64,000 nt of DNA from Pseudobdellovibrionaceae bacterium (GCA_021463345.1 JAJTYM010000001.1:1-64000); one strand, 5' to 3'. Positions 1-9,209 are shown, numbered from the stretch's first letter. Numbers and translations are program-made. The notes: generated by a model from the sequence alone, not told the origin.

Positions 1-34
1 GCGTCATAAAACATGTTTGCATGTTTTATGACGC
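1..34. repeat. Perfect AT-rich inverted repeat (15-bp arms, 4-nt loop)
   Basis: Arms 1-15 and 20-34 are exact reverse complements around the loop TTTG. The AT-rich core (ATAAAACATG) stands out in a GC-rich region. It lies 53 bases upstream of the metG start. No T-run follows on the plus strand, so it is not a classical terminator in that direction. It could be an operator, an mRNA hairpin or part of the dispersed element that starts at 28. The window edge prevents seeing what precedes it. Confidence 0.7.
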
Positions 35-63
35 GATCCTCAACAAAAAGGTGCGTGTCACCT
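28..63 (+). repeat. 36-nt dispersed repeat, copy 1
   Basis: This stretch matches 22448-22483 at 33 of 36 positions. The core AACAAAAAGGTGCGTGTCAC is identical. The AAAAAGGTG...CACC part is itself an imperfect inverted repeat. Copy 1 overlaps the right arm of the hairpin at 1-34. No transposase gene lies near either copy. Confidence 0.65.
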
Positions 64-86
64 ATTCGCCAGGCCTGGGAGGCTCC

Positions 87-2111
87 ATGAAGAAGCGTAG
101 AATCGTCGCGACCGCGGCCTTGCCATACGCCAACGGCGACATTCATCTCGGGCACATGCTCGAACACATCCAGATCGACCTCTGGACCCGCTTCCAAAGA
201 ATGCGCGGCCATGAATGCCTTTACATCTGCGCCGACGACACCCACGGCACGCCGGTCATGGTGAAAGCGCGCGAGTTGGGGCTCACGCCCGAGCAGCACA
301 TCGCCAACAGCCACCGCGACCATCTCCGCGACTTCGCCGGTTTCGGCATCGGCTTCGACAACTACGGATCGACGAACTCGGGGGAGAACCGCGCCCTCGC
401 CGAGGAGTTTTACCTGAAGATGCGCGATCAGGGGCACATCGAGATCCGCGAGATCCAGCAGCTCTATTGCGAGCACGACAAGATGTTCCTCCCCGATCGG
501 TTCGTGAAGGGCACCTGCCCCAATTGCGCGGCGCCCGACCAATACGGCGACTCGTGCGACGCGTGCAGCGCGACCTACGCGCCGACCGACATGAAGGACG
601 CGCGCTGCGCGATCTGCGCGCGCGCGCCCGTCTCGAAAGGGTCGAGCCACGTCTTTTTCAAGCTCGATCATTTCCGCGAGTTCCTGAAGGCCTGGGTCCC
701 GCTGCACACGTCGGGCGAGATCGCCAACAAGATGGACGAATGGCTCAAGGAGGAGTTGCGCGACTGGGACATCTCGCGCGACGAGCCGTACTTCGGCTTC
801 GAGATCCCCGGGCTCAAAGGGAAGTACTTCTACGTCTGGGTCGACGCGCCGATCGGCTACGTCTCCTCGACGCGGCAATGGTGCGACAGGAACGGCCGCG
901 GGCTCGACGAGTTCTGGAAGAGCGACGACGCCGAGATCTACCACTTCATCGGCAAGGACATCGTCTACTTCCACACGCTTTTCTGGCCGGCGATGCTCAA
1001 GCTCGCGGGTTATCAGCTGCCGAAACAGGTCTTCGTGCACGGCTTCGTCACGGTGAACGGCGAGAAGATGAGCAAGTCGAAAGGCACGTTCATATCGGCG
1101 GCGACCTACCTCAAGCACGCCGATCCGATGTACCTGCGCTACTACTTCGCCGCCAAGAGCTCGAGCCAACTGCACGACATCGATCTCAACTTCGAGGACT
1201 TCGCCAACCGCGTGAATTCCGACCTCGTCGGCAAGATCACCAACCTCGGCTCGCGCGGCGCGCAGATGCTCAAAAAACGCCTCGACGGCCGGATGGGGGC
1301 GCTCACCGGGGCGGCCGCCTCGCTCGTCGGGTCCGCGCAGGCGAAAGCCGGGGCGATCGCCGGGCATTATGAGAGCCGCGATTTCGCGCGGGCGATCACC
1401 GAGGTGCGCGAGCTCGCCGACAGCGCCAACAAGTACTTCGACGAAATGGCGCCGTGGAAGCTCGTCAACGAGGATCCCGAAGCGACGCGGGAGGTCCTCT
1501 CGGCCGTGCTCAACGTCTTCCGCTGCCTGGCCATCTACCTGAAGCCCGTGCTTCCGGCGTACGCCGACAGGGTGGCGGCGCTGTTCAACGAGGAACCGTA
1601 CGCCTGGGACGATGCCGCTTCGGCGCTGGAAAACCGCGAGATCCGCGATTATGAACACTTGGCGACGCGCCTCGATCCGGCGCAACTGGAGCGAATGGTG
1701 GCAGACAGCAGGCCGAAAACGCCCGCCACGGAAGCCCCGCAAAAAGCGGCTCCCTCCCCGCCCGCCGCCGGCGCGGAGCCCGCGCAGATCGAGTTCGACG
1801 AATTCGCCAAGGTCGACCTGCGGGTGGCGAAGATCATCGAGGCCGAGGAGATCAAGGACGCCGACAAGCTCCTGCGCCTGAAAGTCGACCTGGGCGAGGG
1901 CCAGACCCGGCAGATCATCGCCGGCATCAAATCAGCCTACGACGCCCGGGATCTCGTCGGTCGGATGACCGTGATCGTCGCCAATCTCAAACCGCGCCGG
2001 ATGAAGTTCGGCGTCTCCGAGGGCATGGTTCTCGCCGCCGGACAAGGGGGCAAGGACCTCTTCATCCTCTCGCCCGACCCCGGCGCGATGCCCGGGCAAA
2101 AGGTGAAATGA
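87..2111 (+). CDS. metG: Methionyl-tRNA synthetase with C-terminal tRNA-binding domain
   Basis: Charges tRNA-Met with methionine in the cytoplasm. Class I signatures are visible: PYANGDIHLGHM (the HIGH element) near residue 15 and KMSKS near residue 327. Cysteine pairs CPNC, CDAC and CAIC around residues 144-175 form the zinc knuckles of the MetG1 type. From about residue 570 to the end is a fused EMAP/Trbp111-like OB fold (KVDLRVAKI). The 674-aa length is normal for the fused form. I chose the ATG at 87 because GGGAGG lies four bases before it; the in-frame ATG at 21 would add residues encoded by the hairpin and repeat. The stop overlaps the next start as ATGA, so the three-gene group is probably translationally coupled. 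Confidence 0.97.
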   Translation: MKKRRIVATAALPYANGDIHLGHMLEHIQIDLWTRFQRMRGHECLYICADDTHGTPVMVKARELGLTPEQHIANSHRDHLRDFAGFGIGFDNYGSTNSGENRALAEEFYLKMRDQGHIEIREIQQLYCEHDKMFLPDRFVKGTCPNCAAPDQYGDSCDACSATYAPTDMKDARCAICARAPVSKGSSHVFFKLDHFREFLKAWVPLHTSGEIANKMDEWLKEELRDWDISRDEPYFGFEIPGLKGKYFYVWVDAPIGYVSSTRQWCDRNGRGLDEFWKSDDAEIYHFIGKDIVYFHTLFWPAMLKLAGYQLPKQVFVHGFVTVNGEKMSKSKGTFISAATYLKHADPMYLRYYFAAKSSSQLHDIDLNFEDFANRVNSDLVGKITNLGSRGAQMLKKRLDGRMGALTGAAASLVGSAQAKAGAIAGHYESRDFARAITEVRELADSANKYFDEMAPWKLVNEDPEATREVLSAVLNVFRCLAIYLKPVLPAYADRVAALFNEEPYAWDDAASALENREIRDYEHLATRLDPAQLERMVADSRPKTPATEAPQKAAPSPPAAGAEPAQIEFDEFAKVDLRVAKIIEAEEIKDADKLLRLKVDLGEGQTRQIIAGIKSAYDARDLVGRMTVIVANLKPRRMKFGVSEGMVLAAGQGGKDLFILSPDPGAMPGQKVK

Positions 2112-2977
2112 AGGACTTTTCCGGCGGTGAACTCGATCGTTTGCGCGTGATCCTGCGCTTGGCGCACGCGATCGAGCGCGATTGGCCGCGCGACGGGCGG
2201 CAAAGCGCGCGGCGGGCCCCGGGCGCCGGTCTTCCCGGAGGGGCCGCCGGAGACGCGACCGGCAACGCTCCCGACTCCAACCGCGACCCTCGGTTGGCCG
2301 AACTGCGCGCCCGCATCGCCCGCCTGGGGACGGCCGAAAACGGCGATCTCCGCCGACTGGCGAAGTGGGCCGACCACCTCCACGAGGGCCTGAGTCTCCA
2401 GCATTTCTTCGCGCTGCTCGTGCCGTTCGAGCGACTCGCGCAACGCTCGGTGCGCGACGACGAGTTCCTCGCGCTCGAGACCGACGCGCGCCCCGGCTCG
2501 CGGACGCCGGGACCCTTGGTGGCGGTCCTCGAAAACCTGCGCTCGGCGTTCAACGTCGGCGCGATCTTCAGGACCGCCGAATGCTTCGGGGCGGCCGAGC
2601 TCCTCCTCTGCGGCTACACGCCCGATCCCAGCGACGAGAAGACCGCGAAAACCGCGATGGGGACCGGAGGCGACGTGCCCTGGCGCCGCTTCGAGCGGGC
2701 GAGCGACGCCGTCGACGGACTGCGGGCCGGTGGCTATTCCGTGATCGCCATGGAAACGGTCGCCGACGCCCGGCCGCTCGGGGACTTCCGCTTCCCGGAA
2801 CGCACGGCTCTGCTTCTCGGCAACGAGCGCTTCGGGCTCTCGCCCGACGTTCTCACCAAAGCCGACGCGCGCTGCAGGATCCCGTTGCGGGGAAGGAAAA
2901 ACTCGCTCAATGTCGGCATCGCGTTCGGCATCGCCGCGGCCGAGTTCGACCGCCAACGGGAGACGCGCAATGACTGA
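2108..2977 (+). CDS. SpoU/TrmH-family RNA 2'-O-methyltransferase
   Basis: Probable S-adenosylmethionine-dependent 2'-O-ribose methyltransferase acting on tRNA or rRNA; the exact target cannot be read from sequence. The C-terminal SPOUT domain shows all three family motifs: LENLRSAFNVGAIFRTAE near residue 140, LLLGNERFGLS near 235 and NSLNVGIAFGIA near 266. The first 130 residues are a less conserved, charged extension that may bind RNA. It overlaps metG by 4 bases and trmO by 8, so the three RNA-modification and charging genes form one operon. The 289-aa length is somewhat longer than minimal TrmH proteins because of the N-terminal extension. Family assignment is firm; calling it rlmB or trmH would be a guess. 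Confidence 0.92.
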   Translation: MKDFSGGELDRLRVILRLAHAIERDWPRDGRQSARRAPGAGLPGGAAGDATGNAPDSNRDPRLAELRARIARLGTAENGDLRRLAKWADHLHEGLSLQHFFALLVPFERLAQRSVRDDEFLALETDARPGSRTPGPLVAVLENLRSAFNVGAIFRTAECFGAAELLLCGYTPDPSDEKTAKTAMGTGGDVPWRRFERASDAVDGLRAGGYSVIAMETVADARPLGDFRFPERTALLLGNERFGLSPDVLTKADARCRIPLRGRKNSLNVGIAFGIAAAEFDRQRETRND

Positions 2978-3785
2978 GCATTCAACCGATCATCCGGCCG
3001 TGTATTCGCTGGAAGCGATCGGCGCCTACGCCTCCAACGCCAAACGGCCGTACGAGGCCCGGCGCCAAGGCGCTCTCGACGATTCGGGCGAGGTCGGCGT
3101 CGTCGAGCTCAATCCGGGCGAAGGCTTCGAACAGGCGCTCGAGGACCTGGCGGGCTTCGATCGCGTTTGGCTCGTCTACGTCTTTCACGAAAACACGCAC
3201 TGGAAACCGAAAACCCTCCCTCCCCGCGGGCCGCGGCGGAAACGAGGCGTGTTCGCGACGCGTTCCCCGTACCGCCCCAACCCGATCGGAATCAGCAGCG
3301 TGAAGCTGATCGGCGTCGAGGGCCTGCGCCTCTATGTCCAGGAGTCCGACCTGCTCGACGGCACCCCGATCCTCGACATCAAGCCCTACTTGCCGTACGC
3401 CGACGCGTTCCCGGGCGCGCGGATCGGCTGGCTCGAAGGGGTGGAACAGACGGGGTACGCGGTCGCGTTCACGCCGAACGCCGAACGCAAGCTGGAATGG
3501 GTGGAAAGCGGCGAGCGCATCCCCTTGCGCGCGTTCTTGAAGGCCCAACTGGAGTTCGAGCCGACCGACGGGGAGCGCAAGCGCGTGACGGCGACGGGCG
3601 GTGCGGATTTCGAGATCGCTTACAAGACGTGGCGGGCGCGCTTCCGCATCCATGAAACCGAGCGCGCCGTCACCGTCCTCGACATCCAAAGCGGTTATTC
3701 TCTGGCGGAACTGGCGAGCGTGGAGGACCCGTACGGCGACAAGGCCCTCCACCGCTCGTTTTTCGCATCCTTCGGGCGGGTCTGA
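2970..3785 (+). CDS. trmO: tRNA m6t6A37 methyltransferase (TsaA/TrmO family)
   Basis: TrmO N6-methylates threonylcarbamoyladenosine at position 37 of ANN-decoding tRNAs. The protein carries the TsaA beta-barrel signatures, including the RGVFATRSPYRPNPIGIS segment (about residues 93-110) and SDLLDGTPILDIKPYLPYAD. The C-terminal half resembles the helical extension of TrmO. I placed the start at ATG 2970, which overlaps the stop of the preceding methyltransferase by 8 bases; the frame is open further upstream, but that part lies inside the preceding gene. The 271-aa length is typical. It is last in the metG operon, converging on the OmpA-like gene at 3815. Confidence 0.93.
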   Translation: MTEHSTDHPAVYSLEAIGAYASNAKRPYEARRQGALDDSGEVGVVELNPGEGFEQALEDLAGFDRVWLVYVFHENTHWKPKTLPPRGPRRKRGVFATRSPYRPNPIGISSVKLIGVEGLRLYVQESDLLDGTPILDIKPYLPYADAFPGARIGWLEGVEQTGYAVAFTPNAERKLEWVESGERIPLRAFLKAQLEFEPTDGERKRVTATGGADFEIAYKTWRARFRIHETERAVTVLDIQSGYSLAELASVEDPYGDKALHRSFFASFGRV

Positions 3786-3814
3786 ACCCTTCTCGGAACG
3801 CGCGGGCCAGGGGA

Positions 3815-4750
3815 TCAGTACGACGAGTCGGTCGAATTCTTCTTCGACTTCGCGCCGCCGTTCGTCGTCGCGCCGGAGCTCGTGCCCGGGTTCGCCTGGC
3901 TCGCCCCCATCGCGTCATCCGACGTGTCGCTCGACGTGGCGCCAGAGGCGGAACCCCTCATCTGCACGACGACGACGGCCTTGCCCGGGCCGCCCATCTG
4001 CTTGATCAGCTGGAACTCCTCGTTCGTCACCGGCGCTTCGGACCCCCGCTGCGAGAAGAGCGATTTCAACTCCGCGTCCGAAGTATTGAAATTACGGGCG
4101 ATCCAGCTCGATCGCTCGGCCATGTTGTGCGTCTCGACGTCTCCCACCGCCAACGTGTCCTCAAAATACGTCTCGAGGCGATCGATGCGGTTTTTGCCGA
4201 GATCACGGTCGCGCTTGCCGAGCGCCGCTCCCTCCTCCTTGGGGAACGCCCTGTCCGACCAAGCGGCGACATGGAGCTTGGAGATCTGGCCCTTGGATCT
4301 GGCGTTGTCGACCAGCGTGCGGAGCTTCTCCCGCTCCGTCTGGCTGATTTCCGCCGAGCCTTGGCGGAAGTCGACGACCTGGTAACGAGTGCCGATCTCC
4401 ATCGAGGACGCGCTCGTCGCGGCGGTCGGCGCGATGGTCGACGGCGGCATCGTCGACCCGGTCGACGTGGCCGGCGACGTGGCCGTCTCCGGGCTCGTCG
4501 TCGCTCCCGACGCCGTGCCCGACATGTCGGCGTCGGGGACTTCCCCTTGATCGGCCGACTGCGTGGTATCGGACGTCGTAGTCTCGGACGTCGTGGCGCC
4601 AGACGCCGCGGCGTCGCTCGTCGTGTGGCTGGACGCGAGCGGTGAAGACGTAGCGGAACTGGATGAACCGGTGCCCGCGGCGAAAGCCGGAGGCGCCACG
4701 AGCGCGGCGACCGCGAGCGCGACGGCCGACTGGCGAATCAAGGTTTCCAT
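3815..4750 (-). CDS. Secreted protein, Ser/Thr-rich N-terminus and OmpA-like domain
   Basis: An N-terminal signal peptide (about residues 1-24, ending AFAAG) is followed by roughly 90 residues made mostly of Ser, Thr, Ala and Gly. A folded part begins near residue 115 with VVDFRQGSAEIS. The pattern F..GSA.IS...R..L..LV followed by L.V.AWSD and LGKRDRDLGKNRIDRLE recalls OmpA C-terminal (peptidoglycan-associating) domains, though it is divergent. A second low-complexity tail closes the protein. The start has a clear AGGAGG ribosome-binding site. A cell-envelope role is likely but the function is unknown. The low-complexity stretch could be a flexible linker or a glycosylation substrate. Confidence 0.8.
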   Translation of the reverse strand: METLIRQSAVALAVAALVAPPAFAAGTGSSSSATSSPLASSHTTSDAAASGATTSETTTSDTTQSADQGEVPDADMSGTASGATTSPETATSPATSTGSTMPPSTIAPTAATSASSMEIGTRYQVVDFRQGSAEISQTEREKLRTLVDNARSKGQISKLHVAAWSDRAFPKEEGAALGKRDRDLGKNRIDRLETYFEDTLAVGDVETHNMAERSSWIARNFNTSDAELKSLFSQRGSEAPVTNEEFQLIKQMGGPGKAVVVVQMRGSASGATSSDTSDDAMGASQANPGTSSGATTNGGAKSKKNSTDSSY

Positions 4751-4889
4751 CGAAATACCTCCTCAAGGTTTTGCTTGGCTGTGGCGGGAGCGGCCCGCGC
4801 GCGGAAACGATCGCGGCCCACGCCCCTCGAAAACATTGAGACGATAGTCCAGTGGCCCAATCAATGGAACGCGGCAATAATGAAAGGCC

Positions 4890-6134
4890 TTGTCGTTTTC
4901 AAAATATTTCGCGGCACTCGCGGCCTCAGTTTTTTTCAGCCCCCCCTCCGTCGTGCGCGCCGACGCCTGTAATACGTTTCGTTTATGGTCCGGCGCGCCC
5001 CGGCCGGCGGCGCCGAGCGCGGCGTCCAGGCGCCCGGCGGGGCGGACGCCGGCCGCCCCGGAGTTTCCGGGGCGCGGCTCGGAGGGGTTCGAGAGAGCGT
5101 ACGCGCGGTGGCTCACCGCGCACGCCGACGCCGCCCGGTCGCCCGGGCACGCCGAGTGGCTCGCTTGCGCGCGGCGCTGGACCGCGCTCGACACGGATGG
5201 CGACGGCGTCCCCGATTGGCGCGCGATCATTGATCACCGGCCGGCCGCCTTGTTGACCCCCGAAGACGACGACATCGACGGCGACGGCGCGCCGAACCTC
5301 CTCGACCCTGACCCGTTCGACGCGGCCAAGCGGCCGCCCTCGGGCGAGGCCGGCGTGCCCCGGCATCTGCGCATGAGCGGCGCGCGCGCGGAAGCCCAAG
5401 CGACGTTGCTCAAGGAGTTCGGCCTTCTCGCCGTCGATCACACCGCACGGCACGGGCGTGACGCGCTCGAGGCGATCGCCCGCTTCCTTCGCGACGCCCG
5501 CGCCGCGCGCCTCGTCGGCCCCGCGACGAGCGTGCGGATCCTCTACGCGTTCCGGGGGCACGATCTCGAACACGAGAGCGCCGCGTTCCACCGCGAGCTC
5601 AACGCCATCAGCCTCGCCGGCGAACCCCGGGCCCGGACCGGCACCGGCCTCAGCGTAACGGAACGCGCGCGGCTGCTCGGCGCGTTCGCGCACGAACTCG
5701 GGCACGCGTTCGTCTTCGACCGGCTCGGCGCGCGCGAGCTCGACCGCGTCGCCCGGTCGTTCGGCGGCTGGGACGCGGGCGCGGCGGACGCCGTGGACAT
5801 GTTCTCGCCCGCGCTGTTCGCGCCGCACCCCTTGCGCGCGCTCGCCGCGCGGGTCCCGAGCGGGAACGGCGACGCGCTCAAGTTCATCGCCGACGCGCGA
5901 TGGAAACAGGCCAGCCTCGTCTCGCAGTACGCGACCAGCAACGCACATGAATGGTTCGCCGAAGCGTTCTCCGCCCATCTCCTGGCGCGGGCGCGGCGGT
6001 CGGCCACGCCTTCGCTGCGGGGACCGGGCCTTCTCCTCCTGCCGCGCCGGTCCGGCGAGTACTGGGTCAACCACGACAACCTCGCTTCGACGTTCGACGC
6101 CTATTTGGGCGAAACGCTTCAGCGTCTCCACTGA
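4890..6134 (+). CDS. Secreted zinc metalloprotease with calcium-binding Asp repeats
   Basis: Predicted extracytoplasmic protease of 414 aa. Residues 1-24 look like a signal peptide. Two thrombospondin type-3-like acidic motifs, DTDGDGVPDW near 102 and DIDGDGAPNLLDPDPFD near 126, probably bind calcium. The zinc site is HELGH at about 268-272, and WFAEAFSAHL near 355 supplies the likely third ligand (Glu). I could not place it in a named peptidase family. The only start giving a signal peptide is TTG at 4890, preceded by GAAAGG. An AATAAT box lies 8 bases upstream at 4876-4881, so the mRNA leader may be very short. The neighbouring M50 gene follows after 59 bases on the same strand. Confidence 0.82.
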   Translation: MSFSKYFAALAASVFFSPPSVVRADACNTFRLWSGAPRPAAPSAASRRPAGRTPAAPEFPGRGSEGFERAYARWLTAHADAARSPGHAEWLACARRWTALDTDGDGVPDWRAIIDHRPAALLTPEDDDIDGDGAPNLLDPDPFDAAKRPPSGEAGVPRHLRMSGARAEAQATLLKEFGLLAVDHTARHGRDALEAIARFLRDARAARLVGPATSVRILYAFRGHDLEHESAAFHRELNAISLAGEPRARTGTGLSVTERARLLGAFAHELGHAFVFDRLGARELDRVARSFGGWDAGAADAVDMFSPALFAPHPLRALAARVPSGNGDALKFIADARWKQASLVSQYATSNAHEWFAEAFSAHLLARARRSATPSLRGPGLLLLPRRSGEYWVNHDNLASTFDAYLGETLQRLH

Positions 6135-6193
6135 ATCGTCAAGAAGCGGGGAATCGCATACCTCATCCTGAACGGGCGCATGGAGGGAAGCGC

Positions 6194-7342
6194 ATGCCCG
6201 AAACAGGCTCGTTCACGCTTTTCAGGGTTTTCGGCATCCGCGTCCAGATGCATTGGACGCTCGTTCTGCTCGCGCTGCTGATCACCTGGTCGCTTTACGC
6301 CGGTTGGTTCCCGCGCGTCCTGGACGAGGCTCCGCCGAGCCTCCTGCTCGCCCTCGGGATCGCCGGCGCCATCGGCCTTTTCGCATCGATCCTCCTCCAT
6401 GAACTCGCCCACGCGATGGTCGCGCGCCGGTTCGCGATGTCGGTCGAACGGATCACCCTCTTCCTGTTCGGCGGCATCGCGCACATGGAAGACGAGCCCC
6501 CTTCACCCAAAGCCGAATTCCTGATGGCGATCGCCGGCCCCCTCATGAGCCTGTTCCTGGCTTTCCTCGCCGTCGGCGCCCTGGCCGTCGGCGGCGCCGC
6601 CCAAGCCCCGGCCTGGGCGCTCGCGCTGGTCGCGTACCTCGCGTCCATCAACCTCACGGTGGCCGTGTTCAACATGCTCCCCGGCTTCCCGCTCGACGGC
6701 GGCCGGGTCCTCCGTTCCGTCATTTGGGCCGCGAAAAAAGACATCGTCCTGGCCACGCGCGTTTCGAGTTTGATCGGCCAGGTGTTCGGCGTCGCGCTGA
6801 TCGTGTTCGGCCTGGTCGCCGTTTTCGCCACAGGATCTCTCGGCGGGTTCTGGACGGTGCTGATCGGCGGGATCGTGGTCCGGTTCGCGCGGCAGTCCTA
6901 CGTCGCGCTGCTCGTGAAACAGGCGCTCCGCGGCGCGACCGTCAAGAACTTCATGGATCCCGACCCCGTCGTCCTGACGCCCGACGCGACCGTGGCCTCC
7001 CTGATGCGCGCGCCGACGCGGCTCTCCGAGCAACTCGTCTATCCCGTCGCGCGCGACGACCGCAGCCTCGTCGGCCTCATCGACCTGCGCAAAACGAAGG
7101 GCGTCCCCCCGCCGGAGTGGGAGCGGCACGCCGTTCGCGAGTTCGCCGAGCCCCTGCCTGAGGGCATGCGGATCGGGCCCGACGCCGACGCCGAGCGGGC
7201 GTTGCGAAAGATGAACGCCGCTGGCTCGACGGAACTCATCGTGGTGGAAGACGACCGGCTGCTCGGCGTCCTTTCGATCCACTCGCTGATCCGCCAGGTG
7301 CAGCTGTTCCTCGCGGGCCCGCGACGGGCGCTGCCGGCGTGA
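6194..7342 (+). CDS. M50 (site-2 protease type) membrane metalloprotease with C-terminal CBS pair
   Basis: Integral membrane zinc protease of the SpoIVFB/rhomboid-independent S2P class, which cleaves substrates within the membrane. HELAH at residues 69-73 is the zinc motif, and NMLPGFPLDGGRV near residue 160 carries the conserved Asp of the family. About six hydrophobic segments precede a cytoplasmic part (from about 245) with two CBS-like repeats: FMDPDPVVLTPDATVASL and a second ending LLGVLSIHSL. CBS modules typically bind adenine nucleotides and could gate activity. ATG 6194 has GGAGGGAAG before it; the longer in-frame start would lie inside the upstream gene. Its substrate, such as an anti-sigma factor, is not identifiable here. 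Confidence 0.93.
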   Translation: MPETGSFTLFRVFGIRVQMHWTLVLLALLITWSLYAGWFPRVLDEAPPSLLLALGIAGAIGLFASILLHELAHAMVARRFAMSVERITLFLFGGIAHMEDEPPSPKAEFLMAIAGPLMSLFLAFLAVGALAVGGAAQAPAWALALVAYLASINLTVAVFNMLPGFPLDGGRVLRSVIWAAKKDIVLATRVSSLIGQVFGVALIVFGLVAVFATGSLGGFWTVLIGGIVVRFARQSYVALLVKQALRGATVKNFMDPDPVVLTPDATVASLMRAPTRLSEQLVYPVARDDRSLVGLIDLRKTKGVPPPEWERHAVREFAEPLPEGMRIGPDADAERALRKMNAAGSTELIVVEDDRLLGVLSIHSLIRQVQLFLAGPRRALPA

Positions 7343-7361
7343 CGAGGAGAGCCTCTCCCGA

Positions 7362-9191
7362 TCAGGCGAGGTCGGCGGCGAGTTTTTCCCAGAGCGCGTA
7401 GGATGAATCGAGCTCCCCTTGGGCCAGGCTCATCTCGGCGGTCAGCTCGCGCAAGCGCGCGGGCTGGCTCGCGGTCGCCGGGTCGCCCGCCCGCTCGGCG
7501 AGCTCCCGCAAGCGGGTTTCCAACTTCTCGATCCTGGCCGAGACCGCGTCGAATTCCTTTTGCAGTTTGAGCTGGTTTTTTTTCGTCGACGGCGCGGTCA
7601 CCGGAACGGCCGGCTGCACCGCCGCTTCTTTCGCCTTGGCTTTCTCCCCCTTGGCTCGGAGGCCGGCGTCCCGCTCCCCGCGCCACGCCTCCCACTGCGC
7701 GAGGTCCGCGAAGGGAAGGATCCGCTTGCGCCCTTCGGCGTCGGCCTCGAAACCGAGGATCTGATTGGAAACCTGATCGAGGAAGTACCGGTCGTGCGTC
7801 ACCAGGATCACGGCGCCGCCGAAGTCGGCCAGGACCTCCCGAAGCACGTCGAGCGTCTCCATGTCGAGATCGTTGGTCGGCTCGTCGAGCACGAGCAGGT
7901 TCGCGCGCGTGAGCATCAGGCGGGCCAGCAGGAGCCGGCTCTGCTCCCCGCCCGAGAGCTTCTCGACGGCGAGGTCGGCCTGTTGCGGGCTGAACAGGAA
8001 ACGATCGAGGTAACTGCGCGCGTGGACCTTGCGGCCGGCGAAATCGACGTAGTCGCCCTCGGGGCAAACCGCGCGCAGAACGCTCGTTCGCGGGTCGAGG
8101 CTTTCGCGGTTCTGCTCGAAGTACGAGACCTCGAGCTTGTCGGCGCGCCGGACGGCGCCCGTGTCGGGCGGTTCCTCGCCGAGCAACAGGCGGATCAACG
8201 TCGACTTGCCCGAGCCGTTCGCTCCCAACAAGCCAAGGCGGCTCCTCGGCGTCACGAGAAGGTCGGTGACCGGGACGACCTCCGTCCCGTCGTAGGATTT
8301 CGAAATGCCCACGGCCTCGATGAGTTTTTTGGGGCTGCGGTCCAGCGATCGGAAATCGAGGTCGACCGTGGCCTTCTGGTTGCGCGCCTCCAAGTCCTCG
8401 ACCGAAAGCCGCAGATCCTCGGCGGCTTGGATGCGGCCTTTTTGCTTCGTCTGCCGCGCTTTGGCCCCGCGCCGGAGCCACTCGGTCTCTCGACGGAGAG
8501 TGTTGCGGAGCTTTTGCTCCCGGCCCTCTTGAGCGGCCATCATCTGATCCTTGGCCTCGAGGTAGTCGGTGTAGCCGCCGGCGATGCTGAGCAGGCCCTG
8601 CGGGTTGCGCCGGTCGAGCTCGAGGATGCGATCGGCCACGTTGGCGAGGAAGAGGCGATCGTGCGTGATGGTGATCGTCGCGAACCGGGAGCCGAGCAAA
8701 AACCGCTCGAGCCAGAGGATGCTGTCGATGTCGAGGTGGTTGGTCGGCTCGTCGAGAAGGAGCAAGTCCGGGTCGCGGGCGAGCTCGCGAGCCAGGGCGA
8801 CGCGTTTTTTCCACCCGCCCGAAAGCGCGGCGACCGGCCGGTGGACGTCGTCCAGCGACAGCTTCGCCATGATCTCGTACGCCTTCGACGCCTGGGCCCA
8901 ATCGTCGCGATCGGAGAGCCCCGCGAGAACCGTGTCCTCAACGCTGGCGGCGCCGTCGAATCGCGGCGCCTGTTCCAGGTAGCCGACCCGCAGACCGCGC
9001 GCGGGAGCCAGCCGACCGGCGTCCGCCTCGGCCTTCCCCGCGATGATTTTGAGCAGAGTCGACTTGCCGGCGCCGTTGGGGCCGATGAGACCGATGCGCT
9101 CCCCGCTTTCGACGCCGAACTGGATGCTCTCGAACAATGGTCGGTGCGCGAAGGATTTCGACAGTCCGTGAACGCTGATGAGGATCGCCAT
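7362..9191 (-). CDS. uup: ABC-F ATPase, Uup type
   Basis: A soluble ABC-F protein with two ATPase domains and no membrane segments. Walker A motifs are GPNGAGKST near residue 40 and GANGSGKST near residue 318. LSGG signatures are present in both halves, and the linker between them is rich in charged residues. The C-terminal 80-90 residues form a predicted coiled coil, which distinguishes Uup from EttA and YheS. Uup proteins act on ribosomes and branched DNA intermediates and influence precise excision of transposons. The 609-aa length is typical. It starts 18 bases downstream of the lipoprotein gene at 9210 on the same strand and may be cotranscribed with the Ton operon, although its function is unrelated. 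Confidence 0.93.
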   Translation of the reverse strand: MAILISVHGLSKSFAHRPLFESIQFGVESGERIGLIGPNGAGKSTLLKIIAGKAEADAGRLAPARGLRVGYLEQAPRFDGAASVEDTVLAGLSDRDDWAQASKAYEIMAKLSLDDVHRPVAALSGGWKKRVALARELARDPDLLLLDEPTNHLDIDSILWLERFLLGSRFATITITHDRLFLANVADRILELDRRNPQGLLSIAGGYTDYLEAKDQMMAAQEGREQKLRNTLRRETEWLRRGAKARQTKQKGRIQAAEDLRLSVEDLEARNQKATVDLDFRSLDRSPKKLIEAVGISKSYDGTEVVPVTDLLVTPRSRLGLLGANGSGKSTLIRLLLGEEPPDTGAVRRADKLEVSYFEQNRESLDPRTSVLRAVCPEGDYVDFAGRKVHARSYLDRFLFSPQQADLAVEKLSGGEQSRLLLARLMLTRANLLVLDEPTNDLDMETLDVLREVLADFGGAVILVTHDRYFLDQVSNQILGFEADAEGRKRILPFADLAQWEAWRGERDAGLRAKGEKAKAKEAAVQPAVPVTAPSTKKNQLKLQKEFDAVSARIEKLETRLRELAERAGDPATASQPARLRELTAEMSLAQGELDSSYALWEKLAADLA

Positions 9192-9209
9192 CGAACCGTT
9201 GTAGCAAAC

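Noticed and set aside
1-86. SAM riboswitch or T-box upstream of metG
   Set aside because: The sequence is too short, lacks the conserved cores and is explained by a simple hairpin and a dispersed repeat.
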